Below, one piece after another: positions 21,629 to 32,765 of a stretch of 64,000 nucleotides of DNA. A program made the translations under genes and the position numbers. The notes under the pieces are model-generated. The model saw nothing but the letters and a program-made list of their open reading frames with translations. It was not told where the DNA came from and searched no databases. Origin of the DNA: Kondoa malvinella (lineage: Eukaryota > Basidiomycota > Agaricostilbomycetes > Agaricostilbales > Kondoaceae); the NCBI GenBank assembly GCA_039545315.1, contig BCIM01000010.1, positions 248,001-312,000 on the forward strand, written 5' to 3'. Every line of letters begins with the position of its first letter. Within the stretch, counting starts at the first letter, position 1.

Positions 21629-22433
21629 CTATCGAGTCATCCAAGTGTACTGAAACTGCTTTGGAAGATGAGCCTTGAGGTCAAAGTTGCCGTCATCCCA
21701 TTGTCTACGAGACTAGAAAGTCAGTTGACTGCAAGCAACGAGAGCGAATCACCCACCTTCTGATAGCAGCGTCGACTGATTGAAGCGTTCGATTGGCCAA
21801 CATGTGGTGGCCCGCATTCATTTGGAAAATGTCACCGGTCTTGTTCTTCCATTCGTATATGTCTATGTGTTTCTTCTCTGTAGCCTCGATGAGGGTCCAC
21901 ATGGCGGAGAATTTGTCCGGGTCGTACAGCCAGACAGCCAGCATTCGGTAATCGACCCTGAGAGCTGGTAAGGTATGTATAAGTCACGAGCGCATAAGGA
22001 CCTACGCAGCGTAGCTGAATCTGAAAACAATTTCAGCGAGCTAGCCAATGTTCGAGGTAAGGGCATACCCTCCATGGTGATCGGTCAATGCCTGGATCTT
22101 GTCATTCCGTTCCTTCAGCATCACATACAGCATCTGTTTGAAGTATGGCTTGGCGTGTTCTCGTCCTTCATCCAGACCTTTGGGAATCTGGACAACACAG
22201 TCTCTATTCGTCGATTGATGGCATGTGTTCCAATAGTGACGATAGTGTTCACAGAGAGCCAGGATCTCCAAATGACTACAGTGGCAGAGACAAGAGAAGT
22301 AGTCAGGCGAATTGCGGCATCGAAAAACAGAATTGACCGACTGCGTATGCTCTATAGCCACTTCAGGCCCTCGACCACTGACATCTCCGAGCCTGCAGAC
22401 TTTAGGACCTGTATGTATGAAAGCGGACGTCAT
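21629..22433 (-). CDS. hypothetical protein, about 230 aa
   Basis: Not recognised. The model starts MTSAFIHTGPKVCRLGD and gives one 130-codon exon, then two joined exons rich in aromatic and charged residues (YDPDKFSAMWTLIEATEKK, IDIYEWKNKTGDIFQMNAGH), ending QFQYTWMTR. Introns of about 104 nt and 47 nt restore the frame cleanly, which argues for a real gene. The N-terminal part (His/Cys-rich, HCSHLEILALCEHYRHYW) could partly be an unspliced intron, and the true start could lie upstream. No signal peptide or membrane segment is evident. It lies just downstream of fumarylacetoacetase on the same strand. Confidence 0.5.
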
Positions 22434-22954
22434 GAAAGAATAGCTCAAGATTGACAGTAAGCGGCGCGAATTTGAAGAAGTTGAAGGTTGTACAGAGAAT
22501 GAGTGACGGCAACAGACTTTTTATAGTGAGGTCAAACGGAAGGCGTCTTCGCAGAAGTTATCTTCAAAGTCAGCAGACAAAGAGATTGGCCGGAACGCTG
22601 GAAGATGCCAAGTCTAGAACAGACAGAGCAAATCTTCTAATGGTCTTCGCTGGCCCTGTCTCAAAGATAGTACCAACTGCGAGGATCACGTAGTATTGAT
22701 AGCGCGTAGGTGTATAGGTGTACGTGCTTGGATCGCAGGAACGGAGAGTGAAGGAATTACACAGGTCAGAAAGAATCTTCCGTCTCAGAGGTCTGATTCT
22801 GCCGAGAGCGGCCAGAAATAGCGATGACGATCGAGTTCAAGCTACGGCTGATAGATCTTTGAGCGAAGTCAAAGTATTGTATGTCGACGAATCTGCCTAG
22901 CGCGCATGCTGACAGGATCGACTTGGGTCGACAGACGAGGCTCGCGCTTAGCCT
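22434..22954. other. intergenic region between the unknown gene and FAH
   Basis: About 520 bp between two minus-strand genes. It may contain an unrecognised 5' exon of the 21629-22433 gene. Plus-strand frames here show no domain. Confidence 0.35.
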
Positions 22955-24481
22955 TCACTGATTTGACAGACGCTTGACAGCTGGCAAGACTTTGCCTGAA
23001 CAATCGCCAAATCCAATACGCAAGCCAGCCGAATTGACGCAGCTTCCACGAATAATCACTTGGTCACCTATCACCAATTACAATAAGCCAATACATCTGA
23101 AACTGAGGTTGTCTACTTACCATCCAGCAGAAACGTCCTGTCTTCCCCATTCTCCAGCTTGAAAGGCTTTCTTCCGCCTTGAGTGAGCTCGACTAGACAG
23201 CCCAAACTATCCTCTGTGGGACCGCTACATGTTCCTGTTGCGATGAGATCGCCGATTCTAACTGGACATCCTGAGATGGATTGATGAACAAGAAGTTGCT
23301 CTAGGGACCAGTAAAAGTCTTTGGAATTGATGTGAGGTACAGTGAACTTGGACGCTGTATAAAACTCGTGTGTCAATGTGGGTCAAAGGGAAAAGCAACG
23401 TGGCACACATGCGTTCTTGATCTCGACTGACAGCCTAATATCAAGGCATTGATTACTTCCCTCTAGATTCAAGTAGGCAAATTCCGGTTCGAGTCGAGGA
23501 GGAAGAGGTGCGCGGAAAGGTGCTAGTGCATCAAGTGTGACGACCCAAGGACTGATAGTCGTTGCAAAGTTCTTGCCTTGAAATGGACCGAGAGGAGCCA
23601 TTTCGTAGACCTGAATGTCTCGAGCACTCCAATCTGTGTTGCATATTCAAGCTACATTCTTGTTGGTTTGTTCGAGATTGCTGACCATTCATCAAGACCA
23701 CTCCAAAGATCGCATCCGCTGCATTACCAATGTCGATCGTTTCGCCCAGACTCGTGTCGCGCGCAACAAAGCAAGCCAGTTCTACTTCATAGTCCAATTT
23801 CCTACTGGGTTGAAAGACTGGGACCTGGGCGAATGCTTTAGTATAGCAATACTGTTATGTGAGAATCCACCCACCTTGTCTGCTGGATTCGCCTTGAATT
23901 GTCCCCATGGTCGTTTGAAATCAGTGCCAGAGATACAGATAGAAGAGCTTCTTCCGTGATATCCCATAGGCATGTAAGGCATTTGAGCTGGCGAAGAGCC
24001 GTCACCAACCGCTCGAGAGGTGTTGTCCATATGGCATTTCCTGATAGAACATGGTCGTGAGCACAAGAGCTACATACACAGGTACTACTCACGCAATGCA
24101 ATAGTCTGTGTAATCGCCAATTCGCATAGGGATATACATTTCGACTTCGGACGAAGCGACCAGCGCAGCCTCAGGGAAACGGCTTGGCCTGTCGCCGGCC
24201 AATATAGACTGGATTCTGAGCCTGATAGCACGCCTCTGAATAGCGCTACATGCTGCCAAATTGGCCAGTGTATCTTTCTTCAAAGCGTCCACTATCGACT
24301 GGTTTCCATTCTCGCTTAACAGGCCGCTGCTGGCTAGGACATGCAAGTCGATGATTGTGTCGCCAATCCGTGTCGCTACATGCTTGACCTTTGATTCGTC
24401 GCTTCGCCTCGAGTACAAGCCAAACGGAATATTGTGCATCGTAAAGTCGCTGTTGTCAGAGATTTCGATGAAGGACTGCAT
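22955..24481 (-). CDS. FAH: fumarylacetoacetase
   Basis: The last enzyme of tyrosine and phenylalanine breakdown, splitting fumarylacetoacetate into fumarate and acetoacetate. It starts MQSFIEISDNSDFTMHNIPF, the usual FAH opening, with the N-terminal SH3-like domain. The catalytic part shows MYIPMRIGDYTDYCIA, FRPWGQF, YEVELACFV, NAADAIFGVVLMN and the late block VRIGDLIATGTCSGPTEDSL. The last exon, after a 55-nt intron at about 23071-23125, ends KVLPAVKRLSNQ. At least five introns. It is divergently paired with a cupin gene 236 bp away. Confidence 0.9.
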
Positions 24482-24717
24482 TGCTTCTCTCCGATGACAA
24501 GCGCTTCATGTCTCCTCAACATCCTTTGCACGTACCGCTGCTGTTCGGGCGTTTTTTTCGGCCATTTCTGTTGTTTGGAAGATCTATCCTCCCTGAGCCT
24601 GTCTGCTCTTTGTCGACAGCTAGCTTGCTCGTCAAGTGATCTCGAGCTGTATCACGCGAGATCCGCCAGCCCAGGTCCTTGCTTCATATCACTCGCCGCA
24701 ATCTGCTCGGGGCAATC

Positions 24718-25497
24718 ATGTCTGAACTTCCTCTACACATTAGGCGCGTCCTAACTGGCCACAATGCTGAAGGGAAAGCGATCCTGTATGCTGTCCTCTC
24801 ATGATGGCTTTTGTCTCCTTGCCTTATCAACGGGACATGAAGGTGGAAAGACGACCAGATTGAAGCAGAGTCGGTGGTTGCATCCGACAGGAACTCAGCA
24901 AGGTAATGCAAGCCCACACAACACTGCTCTGCATCTGACAACGCACGGACAGATTCGCTCAAATCTTCACCACCGACGCCATGCCATATGACAACAGCGA
25001 TATGCGGGATCTTGCTTTAGAAGGGAAAGGAAACAAGCTAGCGAATGAGTCTGGCACTATTCTACGCGTCGTTGACTGTCCACGTGTGTCTGCCTCAAAG
25101 CTGGTAGATGGCATTAACACCGCGCGATATAGCGAACAGCGTTTCACCTTTTCATCGGACTCAGTCACTAGATTTCGGTATCGTGGCTGAGGGTACCTGC
25201 AATCTGATCTTGGACGATGGCGTGGAAGTACCGATGAGCAAAGGTACGGTCGGCTTACTGGTCACTTCTGCACAGACTGACACGCAAACAGGTGACGTGG
25301 TGGTGCAAAGAGGAACAATCCATGGAGTTAGTGTCTCAAAGTCTACCCTGAACTGTCCTGATTACGAGCAGTGGAATAACGTAACGGATCAATGGGCAAG
25401 AATTTACTTTATCCTGCAAGCCAGCAAGCCGCTAGTCATTCAGGGGAAGGAGCTTGGCGATGCAGGCTGCAAGTTATTGTCCTCCATGCTGAGCTGA
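24718..25497 (+). CDS. cupin-domain protein
   Basis: A small beta-barrel protein of the fungal group that binds a metal and is often found beside catabolic or secondary-metabolism genes. The protein starts MSELPLHIRRVLTGHNAEGK; after three introns it shows QIFTTDAMPYDNSDMRD, then the cupin core SPFHRTQSLDFGIVAEGTCN, LILDDGVEVPMSKGDVVVQR and GTIHG. The two histidine-bearing blocks match the two cupin motifs. A 42-nt intron (about 25329-25370) joins IHG to QWNNVTDQWARIYFIL, restoring the family pattern; it is a multiple of three and could also be read through. Its substrate is unknown. Confidence 0.78.
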
Positions 25498-25813
25498 TGT
25501 CAGGTTGATAATGTTATTTGAACAGACAAGATGGTTGATGGTCAAGTGATTCAGTAAAGGAAGCACCCGGATATCAGACGAACTCGTGCGTGCAGCTGTA
25601 TTAGTAATAAGTGGTTAAAATTCGAACATCAATGAACAACAATCTCTTTACACTCCCTAGCCTATATACAAAGAAACATCGCATCCAAAGTCCAACAATG
25701 CGTTCAGACAGCGAGCTCTTCCTTTGATAGCTCGTCTCGCTTGGTGATCGACACAAGTTCCAAATGCTTGTCGAGGTGATCTAAAGCCATTGTCAGCGCA
25801 AGCACTCTTATAC
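25498..25813. other. convergent intergenic region
   Basis: About 315 bp between the cupin (plus) and the seven-helix protein (minus), which converge here. Only 3' flanks are expected. Frames seen here overlap nothing recognisable. Confidence 0.4.
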
Positions 25814-27293
25814 CTAGAAGATCGACTGACGCGTTCTACTTGCCGCACTGCTTGTCGTCAACTTTGTGCTTGACCCACTCTTCGTCGCTCTGCTGTGCTT
25901 GCTGGCCGTTCTGTCCTTAGTTCTCTTGTAGCTTCGATAGGAAAGCACGAGGAGAATGATGCTGATAGGTCTGCGTAACATATTTCAGCTCGTCAAACTA
26001 ATGTGGTCGGGGAATGACGAACGTCCCAAACAGTGAGAAGACAGAAGCAGTGCCTCCCAAGAACACATTGATCAGAGTCCTATCCAGCAAGGCGCTCTTG
26101 CCTTGCGTGACGGGAATCAACAAGATGCCAACATAAGCCAGCGTAAGAAAGACGCCTATACAAGCGTTTGCGATGCGCTGTCTGCACAAGCCGACCAGGT
26201 AGCTGATATTATTGGTATTCTCGTCGTATTGCAGAGCATTTGACTGGTTGCTACGAGCGAAAGGCGAAGATTGAAGGGTTGCGATTTGTTTGCGAAGTTG
26301 TCGTACAGCGAGAACGGCCAAGGGAATCCAGACAAGCAGAACGATACAATTATAGATGAGATCGCTGTTCGTAACGCTAAGCTCGAAAAGGTAACATGCG
26401 GAAGAGTCGACTCACTAAGTCACCGCGACAATGAAGAAGCGCGCTACCGCGTCTAAACCCTCCTCCACTGCTTTCGCTTTCGGTGCTAGCTCTTGTAGGA
26501 ACTTCAAAGAGATACTGCTGCCAGACCAAGTATCCGCCGCTTCAGCCGTGTAAGCAAAGAGCTGTCTGGTTTGTTTGATAGCTTGGTTATGCTTCAGGTT
26601 CATCTCTTCTCCTACTACCAGTACAGGTACCCAATAGATGATGGGAATAGCGACACATAGTCCATTGAACAACCAGGGCGGAAATCTTCTGTTGGAGGTC
26701 GGCGAATCTCTAATACAGACGTTAGCAAGCAATAATACACCTTGTTGAGATTATATCCACAAGGAGGATCCACTGGCCACCAGCGAGCTCGCACAGCTCC
26801 ACATCTCCAGAAATGCCAGGGTTGTCAAACAGGGCAGAGTGAGCATGGACCAGATCAAGAGGTTCTCTTTGAGCTTGGGCAGCAAGTGTAGAGCCAATTC
26901 GCAAAAGCAGACGATAGCGAATACGGTATAGATAATCCCGAAACATGCAAAAGCCACAGCGACGTTGGGTCTGTTTCCAAACGAATGAGCATAGGAAGCA
27001 GTGACTGGATCGACGCACGTGAGGTATTTCCCATCTTCTGATCTCGTGAATCTCACTACCCAGAGATGACCAGCTCTCACGCGAAATACTATGACAGCAA
27101 TATTGCAGAGCAAGGCGATCGCATGGCTTGTGACCGCTAGCCAAAGGATGATCCTCAAGGGTCGGGTGGAAAGGTTTGGAACGACTTCTGTTGCCATGAA
27201 GTTGGACAGCCAAAGATAGGGATTTTTATCTGGAGGAAGTGCCAAAGCCTGGGACATGATCTGAGAGAGGGTATTGGCATCGAGAATAGCCAT
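25814..27293 (-). CDS. seven-transmembrane protein of unknown function, copy 1
   Basis: Starts MAILDANTLSQIMSQALALP with a short outer N-terminus and no signal peptide. About seven hydrophobic helices follow, for example IILWLAVTSHAIALLCNI, VAFACFGIIYTVFAIVCF, LFNGLCVAIPIIYWVPVLVV, ACIGVFLTLAYVGILLIPV and INVFLGGTASVFSLFG. A loop of about 75 residues lies between helices 4 and 5. The C-terminal tail is short, basic and serine-rich (KRTKDRTASKHSRATKSGSS), suggesting a cytosolic tail. The overall layout is receptor-like, but I see no diagnostic GPCR motif. A second gene of the same layout lies 8 kb away (34893-36868). Five or so introns. Confidence 0.65.
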
Positions 27294-27778
27294 CTTGCTA
27301 TTAGTGGTAGCAGTGAAAGAGTGCAGCTACTGATGCCGAGCAGGGGCGTAATTTGAACATGCAGGAACATGATAGAAAGCGCTCGGCCGGAACACAGAAC
27401 ACAGAATGGTATGGAATATAGACTCTTGAGCGAAAGACTGGACGTTGAACTCTGTCTATGAAGCAAGCCGCATTTCGGAAGGACTTGGGACTTGCGCGGC
27501 TTCACAGCGACACGGCCTTCGTATTTAGATCTATACGAGGATGCCACAGAGTCATAAAGGGCAGACAAAAACAGAGATGCGAATGCACTGGAGGGAAACG
27601 CAATAAAGCTTGTTGGGGACCAGGAGACCAAGGGCCAGACCATTGGTACGGCCTGTAGACGTAGTGCAGAGCAGACAAGATCGCTGCACCTATCCAACAA
27701 TTGTTTTCTTCTGAGTTGACCAGCAGCGACGTCTTCTCCTCTCGCTCAAATCTATACCCGCTTGCACGCTTTTACAAG
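27294..27778. other. divergent promoter region of the seven-helix gene and LEA1
   Basis: About 485 bp between two divergent start codons. It must hold both promoters. Just upstream of LEA1 the plus strand is pyrimidine-rich (about 27700-27760). No further signal was recognised. Confidence 0.45.
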
Positions 27779-28854
27779 ATGGTCAAGCTCACGGCCGACT
27801 TGTTATTGACAAAAGAGTCGTATCTCAACCCTTTAAAGGACCGCGAGCTAGATTTACGAGGTTCGCCCTTTGCTGCTATACAAACATGCGAAAAAGCCTC
27901 AACGTGCTCTGTGATGTAACAAGGCTTGAACATACCAGCTATTGAGAATCTGGGAGTGACGAAAAATCAATTGGACTCTATCGACTTGACGGATAATGCA
28001 ATTACTTCGCTGTCCAACCTACCTCAACTACCTCGCCTTAAATCGCTGCTCTTGTCGCAAAATCCCATAGCGGCCATCTCGCCTAACCTGGCCAGAGCCC
28101 TACCAGCTCTCAATTCTCTCATCCTCACATCTTCAGCAGTAAGCCTATTCCTGCGGCTGTCCTGAATTATAAAGAAGCTAATACCAATTGGTCTCAGATC
28201 AAAGACCTAGCAGATTTGGATCCACTAGCTTCATGTCGGCATTTAGAATTCCTCAGTCTCAAAGGATCGCCAGTGGCTTCTTTACCGCATTATCGACTTT
28301 GGCTCATTTTCAGATGTAAAAACTTGCGCGTCCTCGATTTCGACAAGATTAAAGACAAGGTAGCTTTTCCCCTGCTTTCTTGTAATGTTGTACTGATGGC
28401 AGAGTAGGAGAGGAAACAAGCCGCTTCACTATTCCTTGATGCGAATAAAGAATACACGGCATTAGCGAATTCCATCTCTGCTGCTACTACTGCTTCTACA
28501 ACAGAACAAAATGGCAAGACGTTCAACCCAGGAGAAGAAGAACCGGAAAAGGGGAGGTTGCTCACGTCAAAGGATAAGGAAATCATCAAACAGGCTATTG
28601 AAGCTGCTACTTCTATTGAGGAAATCAAGAGGCTGCAGAGAAGCTTGGATGAGGGTAAGCATGCCCCTTCGTGGTGTAAGCTTGATACTAAAGTCGTTGT
28701 GGTAGGATTCGTACCCGATCTAAAAGAGCTAGCGAGGCTCAGAGGTGCGTGGTTGCCTCGTTCTAGCTGAAGCACAGCTAAGCAAGGCGGCAAACTCACA
28801 GGCAAGGCAAAGCCAACAGCAGCTGCGGCAGGAGACGATATGGACATGGAGTAG
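27779..28854 (+). CDS. LEA1: U2 small nuclear ribonucleoprotein A'
   Basis: A spliceosome component that binds U2 snRNA with U2B''. It starts MVKLTADLLLTKESYLNPLK, continues DRELDLRG and IPAIENLGVTKNQLDSIDLT, then leucine-rich repeats (NLPQLPRLKSLLLSQNPI, CRHLEFLSLKGSPV), the cap RLWLIFRCKNLRVLDFDKIK, and a charged C-terminal half with KDKEIIKQAIEAATSIEEIK. Five introns join in frame and the protein of about 240 residues ends AGDDMDME. It is divergent from the seven-helix gene and converges with the FAD hydroxylase. Confidence 0.92.
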
Positions 28855-29228
28855 CGATGAGTAGGAAGAGCGAGAAAATGCCTTTGGTTGCTTGTACTGT
28901 TCCCTTCTCTTGTGCTTTCGGTCTCTTTTGTGCCGTCATCTCTCTGTCTCGTCTATCTAGGATCAGAGTCTTCGAGCTCTTCCGCATAAGCTACAATACA
29001 CGCTGTATACAAGCCAATACCTCTCGCTGTCGAGAGCATCTATTCACTCCGCTAATGCAACAGCGATATCGTCTCTGTATCCGCCTGAACTTCTGTGGCC
29101 GCGTTCTGGGCAACACATCAGTCTGGTGTTCAATTGCTTCCGAGGCGCTTTACATACCTGCTTATCAAAGTATTGCGAGCTATTTGACATTCCGTCAAAT
29201 CCTATTTTGACAGGCTCGAGACGTCAAC
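28855..29228. other. convergent intergenic region
   Basis: About 375 bp between LEA1 (plus) and the FAD monooxygenase (minus). A plus frame at 28857-29210 is open but is unlike the neighbouring proteins in composition and lies where only 3' ends are expected. Nothing else was seen. Confidence 0.4.
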
Positions 29229-30895
29229 TCACAAATCATGTTGCATAGCCCAAGTAGCCTGCCCAAGGGCATCAATCTCTTCCTTGTTATTGCGATTGAG
29301 CGTAGCCATGAAAGGATCATTCGCAATCACATCCGCCGGCTCTTTGTGCATCCGCAACTTGTTGGCTGTACTGACTGGATTGGTAAACTCGTGGAAGATC
29401 CGAATGCGCTCATCTGAATACTTCTGCAGGATGAACGTTGGATCGACAACGCCCTGAAACCGACTTGAGTATGGTCCAATTTCCTGGCCGAAGGGCTTAC
29501 TTTGAAGATAGCGATGAGGCAGTCTGCCAATCCGCCGCCATCGCACATCCCGCCTGTCAGCCCTGTCCCACCGAAAGGATTGACCAGGTGCGCAGCATCA
29601 CCTGCCAAAACAACACGACCGCTGACCATACTGTCAACGCATCGCTGGTGAATCTTGTAAGGCGAGAAAGCTTGAACGGTATATGAACCCTTTGATGGCT
29701 TTGGACCAGGTAAGAAAGCTTCGAACTTCATTTCCAGTCTTTCTCGTAGTTGTTCGTCTGTTAAGCCGGTAATTTCACCATATGACACTCGCCTAATCAC
29801 GCGAATGCGTTTGAGAAACGAGAAGGCATTCTTAAGACTGCGCGACTGACCATACGTCTGGCTTGGCTTGAATCTGGGCAAACATTGTCTGTTTTCCTTA
29901 GTCAGAACCGGCGGAAATAAGTAGATAATGAAGCAGGTACCCAGTGTTCAGGATGTATGATAAAATTGCTGTCCAAATCAGGGAGGTATTTGTGAAAGTC
30001 AAATATGACGTTTGTAGCCACGATTTGGCTGACTCAAATTCAGCTGATGCTCAGTAGGGAAGACGGACGACCTGGCTCACTCGTCCCATGTAAAGCCTTT
30101 GAGCGACTGGCCTATGAGCTTGCGGATCTTGCTTCCTCCACCGTCTGTTCCGACAACGTAGTCAGCCGTGAAAGTCTTGACTTCGCCAGTCTTCTTGTCC
30201 GTTGCTGTTACAGTGACCATATTCTCATCCTGTTCCAATGCTGTGACCTCATGACTGAACAGGACTTTCGCTTGTTTGTGCTCGGCAATTTTCTCCATCA
30301 GAATCCTAGCATAAGCATCAGCCAGATTCTTGGCAACTTGACGAAAGCTTACGTGCACAGTTGCTGCTGCGGAATACAGACCATATCATGCTTCGAGACA
30401 GTCTTGTCAGGGTTGAACCCCATCACGCCTAGCAGATTCATGTTGATATCCCTCCAGCAAACCGATGTTGGGTTAAAGCCGTTTGCTACCTTGCGACATT
30501 CGTCCACCACACCAGCTAATATCGACTTTTCAGATCTTGTGCCGCTTAGATTTGACTTTGACTGACCTTTGTCTAGCTCCAGCACAGCAGTGGGTGCTAT
30601 CATTCGATTAGCTTTCCTACTACTCGATCGTCAGGAAATAGGCTGACCATAATGCGTTGCTTTCTATACAGCTGGTCAGCTGCGATCGATGCAAAGATTC
30701 CCAGCTCACTGCCTGCTTGGGTATCGCTTCACTCTGAAAAATCATGAGCGGAGCTCTATTTCCAGATGGTAGACATACCAACTCAAGCGCAGTCACCTTT
30801 AGGCCAGCCTGTGCCAACCTCGTAGCGACCAAACTTCCGACTGGACCCACACCAACAACGATGACTTGTGAATGATCTTGCTTTACGGGCGCCAT
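29229..30895 (-). CDS. FAD-dependent aromatic hydroxylase (class A flavoprotein monooxygenase)
   Basis: A soluble NAD(P)H/FAD hydroxylase acting on an aromatic or phenolic compound. The N-terminal dinucleotide fold reads VIVVGVGPVGSLVATRLAQA. The mid part includes VVGTDGGGSKIRKLIGQ (the DG motif), and the second FAD block is VVLAGDAAHLVNPFGGTGLT, which carries the GD motif. The exon reading DMVCIPQQQLCT joins ILMEKIAEHKQAKVLF through a 47-nt intron. The region after the first block (about 30600-30780) cannot be resolved: reading needs one or two very short introns of about 30 nt. It ends GQATWAMQHDL. It lies 5 kb from fumarylacetoacetase and may belong to aromatic catabolism. Substrate unknown. 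Confidence 0.75.
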
Positions 30896-31318
30896 GAGTA
30901 TCAATTGTGAGGTAAGTGGTACTGTAATCGCGTGAAAGGGAGAGATCCGATCAACAAAACTTTGTCGGCTGTTTATATTTGCCCTATCTGAGGGGTCGGA
31001 AGCGCGCCTTTAAAGCCAGAAAGACCGGCGGTTGCTGGCCGCTGATGTTAAGGCGGAGAAAGTGAGGAGAGAAGAGCCCAGAGATGAGGATAGAAGCATT
31101 GGGTTTTGGTCAGATTAAAGAAGAGTAGGGGCAAAGTCAATAAAAGCGGGCCGCCGGAAGACGCGACATCATGCATTCGCAGCCTGCAGTCCTCTCACGT
31201 CAAAAAAGAGGCTACCGCAGAACAAACAAACCAGAAAGGCGGCGCAAGCGAGACTGCTGTTATAACCCTCACACCTGTCCAGCTTATCAGCTATGGAGCG
31301 CGCATCTGCTGAATCGGC
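30896..31318. other. intergenic region upstream of the FAD hydroxylase
   Basis: About 420 bp holding the hydroxylase promoter and the 3' flank of the next minus gene. Short plus frames here have no domain. An A/G-rich stretch lies at about 31050-31150. Confidence 0.4.
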
Positions 31319-32602
31319 TCACCAGCCAGAGTATTCTCCAGGCGGGCATCTTTCCCCAAAGCCAATAGCATATATCGACACGCTCAACCAAAGTATAGCC
31401 ATCAAAGAATCGTAAAACAATTGTTTCTTCAAGTTGCTTCTTGCATTCTCTCTCGCTTGGCGATTGGCAAATGAATACTTGGAAGAAGTCTGTTGTGCCA
31501 GAATGACTTGTTCCAGCATGTCATCGTCTTGTGGTCGCTTGGGTATCCGAAAGGATGAAGTAGCTGAGTCTTCTGAATCGCTCGAACTGTCTGACTCCCA
31601 CTCGTCGGAATGTCGTCTGCGATTCTTGTACCTTGCTGAATCTTCACTGTGGGTCGAGCCTTGCAGCTGAGCAAACATCGACGGATCAAGGACGAGGTTG
31701 ACGTTCACTCCTTGTTGTTGGCCTTTCGGTTTCTTTCGACTACCGCAACAGCCCGTAGATTCTAGAGGGGAATAGCCGGACATGCTAAAGCCTTGCATTC
31801 CGTTATTTTCCTGCTTTCTATCTGATGAGCAGCACGGCGAGAGGATGAATAGCCATATGAAGGAGAGGAGCGATACACCGGAAAGGGCCCATATACCGAT
31901 CGTGGGAAGCTTGCCAGAGAGAGGCGGCTTTTCTTCAGATTTGCTCATCTGCTAAATTGTCAGCTTCGACTAACAGGTTGATATATGACCCACAAAAGCG
32001 ACAAGAGGACCAGCTCCGAGCGCGACAAGGATCAAAATCCCTTCTATCCACCTCAGAGTAGCTCTCTTCTTCCCTCCAGGCAATTCCCAGGTATTCGAAA
32101 AAGTAGCGCTCGAGTTGTGCTTCTTCTTATCCACTTTCTCCTCTGTTTGCTCATCACCAAATTCCCTCTCAAGCATGCGCAATCTCTTCCTCTTCTCTTT
32201 GGCTGAAACAGAGCGCATCTTGTCGCTGTAAGTTGAACTGGGTCGATACGGTGCCTCGATCGGATCTTTGAACGGGTCCTTGTAATCTTGAACAGGCAAA
32301 GAAGGTAGACTTGCTTCCCAACTTCCAGCGCGAGACTGGACTGGGTGTTTTGTAAAGGCTTGACTTTCGCTTATCCCGCCGCTCTGCCAATCTCTATCCC
32401 ATGAAGGGAAATTGGGTAGCGAATGCTGATGTGTTGGAGCAGGTTGTGGGACTTGTGCGTATGGTAGGGAACGCGTGGCAGATGGTAAACGTGTTTCGTA
32501 AATCTCTGTCTCCGCTTCGGATGCATTGGATTCTGAGACGGCTTCGACGCGTAGCCGCTGACTGTGATAGGTCATGTTTGTGGATTGATGGTATGGGAGC
32601 AA
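31319..32602 (-). CDS. membrane protein with serine-rich cytosolic parts, unknown function
   Basis: Not recognised. Two long exons join through a 45-nt intron near 31949-31993. The first exon is polar and disordered, with RYRPSS-like serine/proline stretches, then a basic part (SAKEKRKRLRMLEREFG) and a hydrophobic helix WIEGILILVALGAGPLVAF. The second begins with another helix (IGIWALSGVSLLSFIWLFIL), a CCSS pair, an acidic serine cluster (ESDSSSDSEDSATSS) and a last helix (LMAILWLSVSIYAIGF). Three membrane spans are likely. The start could also be the Met nine residues further on. It is divergent from EDC3 with 163 bp between the starts. Confidence 0.6.
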
Positions 32603-32765
32603 GACAGAGCCAGTCTCAGAAGGAGCGCGAGGCGTGGGTCACCTGGCCTCCTATCATCGCTTTATGCGCGAATCTTGCGACAAGTCGATCACCAAACAAT
32701 TTCTTGACAGCAAAGATAGTAAACACCAACAGAGGTGAACAACAAACAGCCAACACAGATCAGAC

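Noticed and set aside
28290..28847. 185-codon minus-strand frame opposite LEA1
   Set aside because: Antisense to well-supported LEA1 exons, no domain, and serine/alanine/leucine-rich composition as expected from reversed helical coding sequence.
30005..30565. 186-codon plus-strand frame
   Set aside because: Antisense to the FAD hydroxylase exons, whose motifs are clear on the minus strand.
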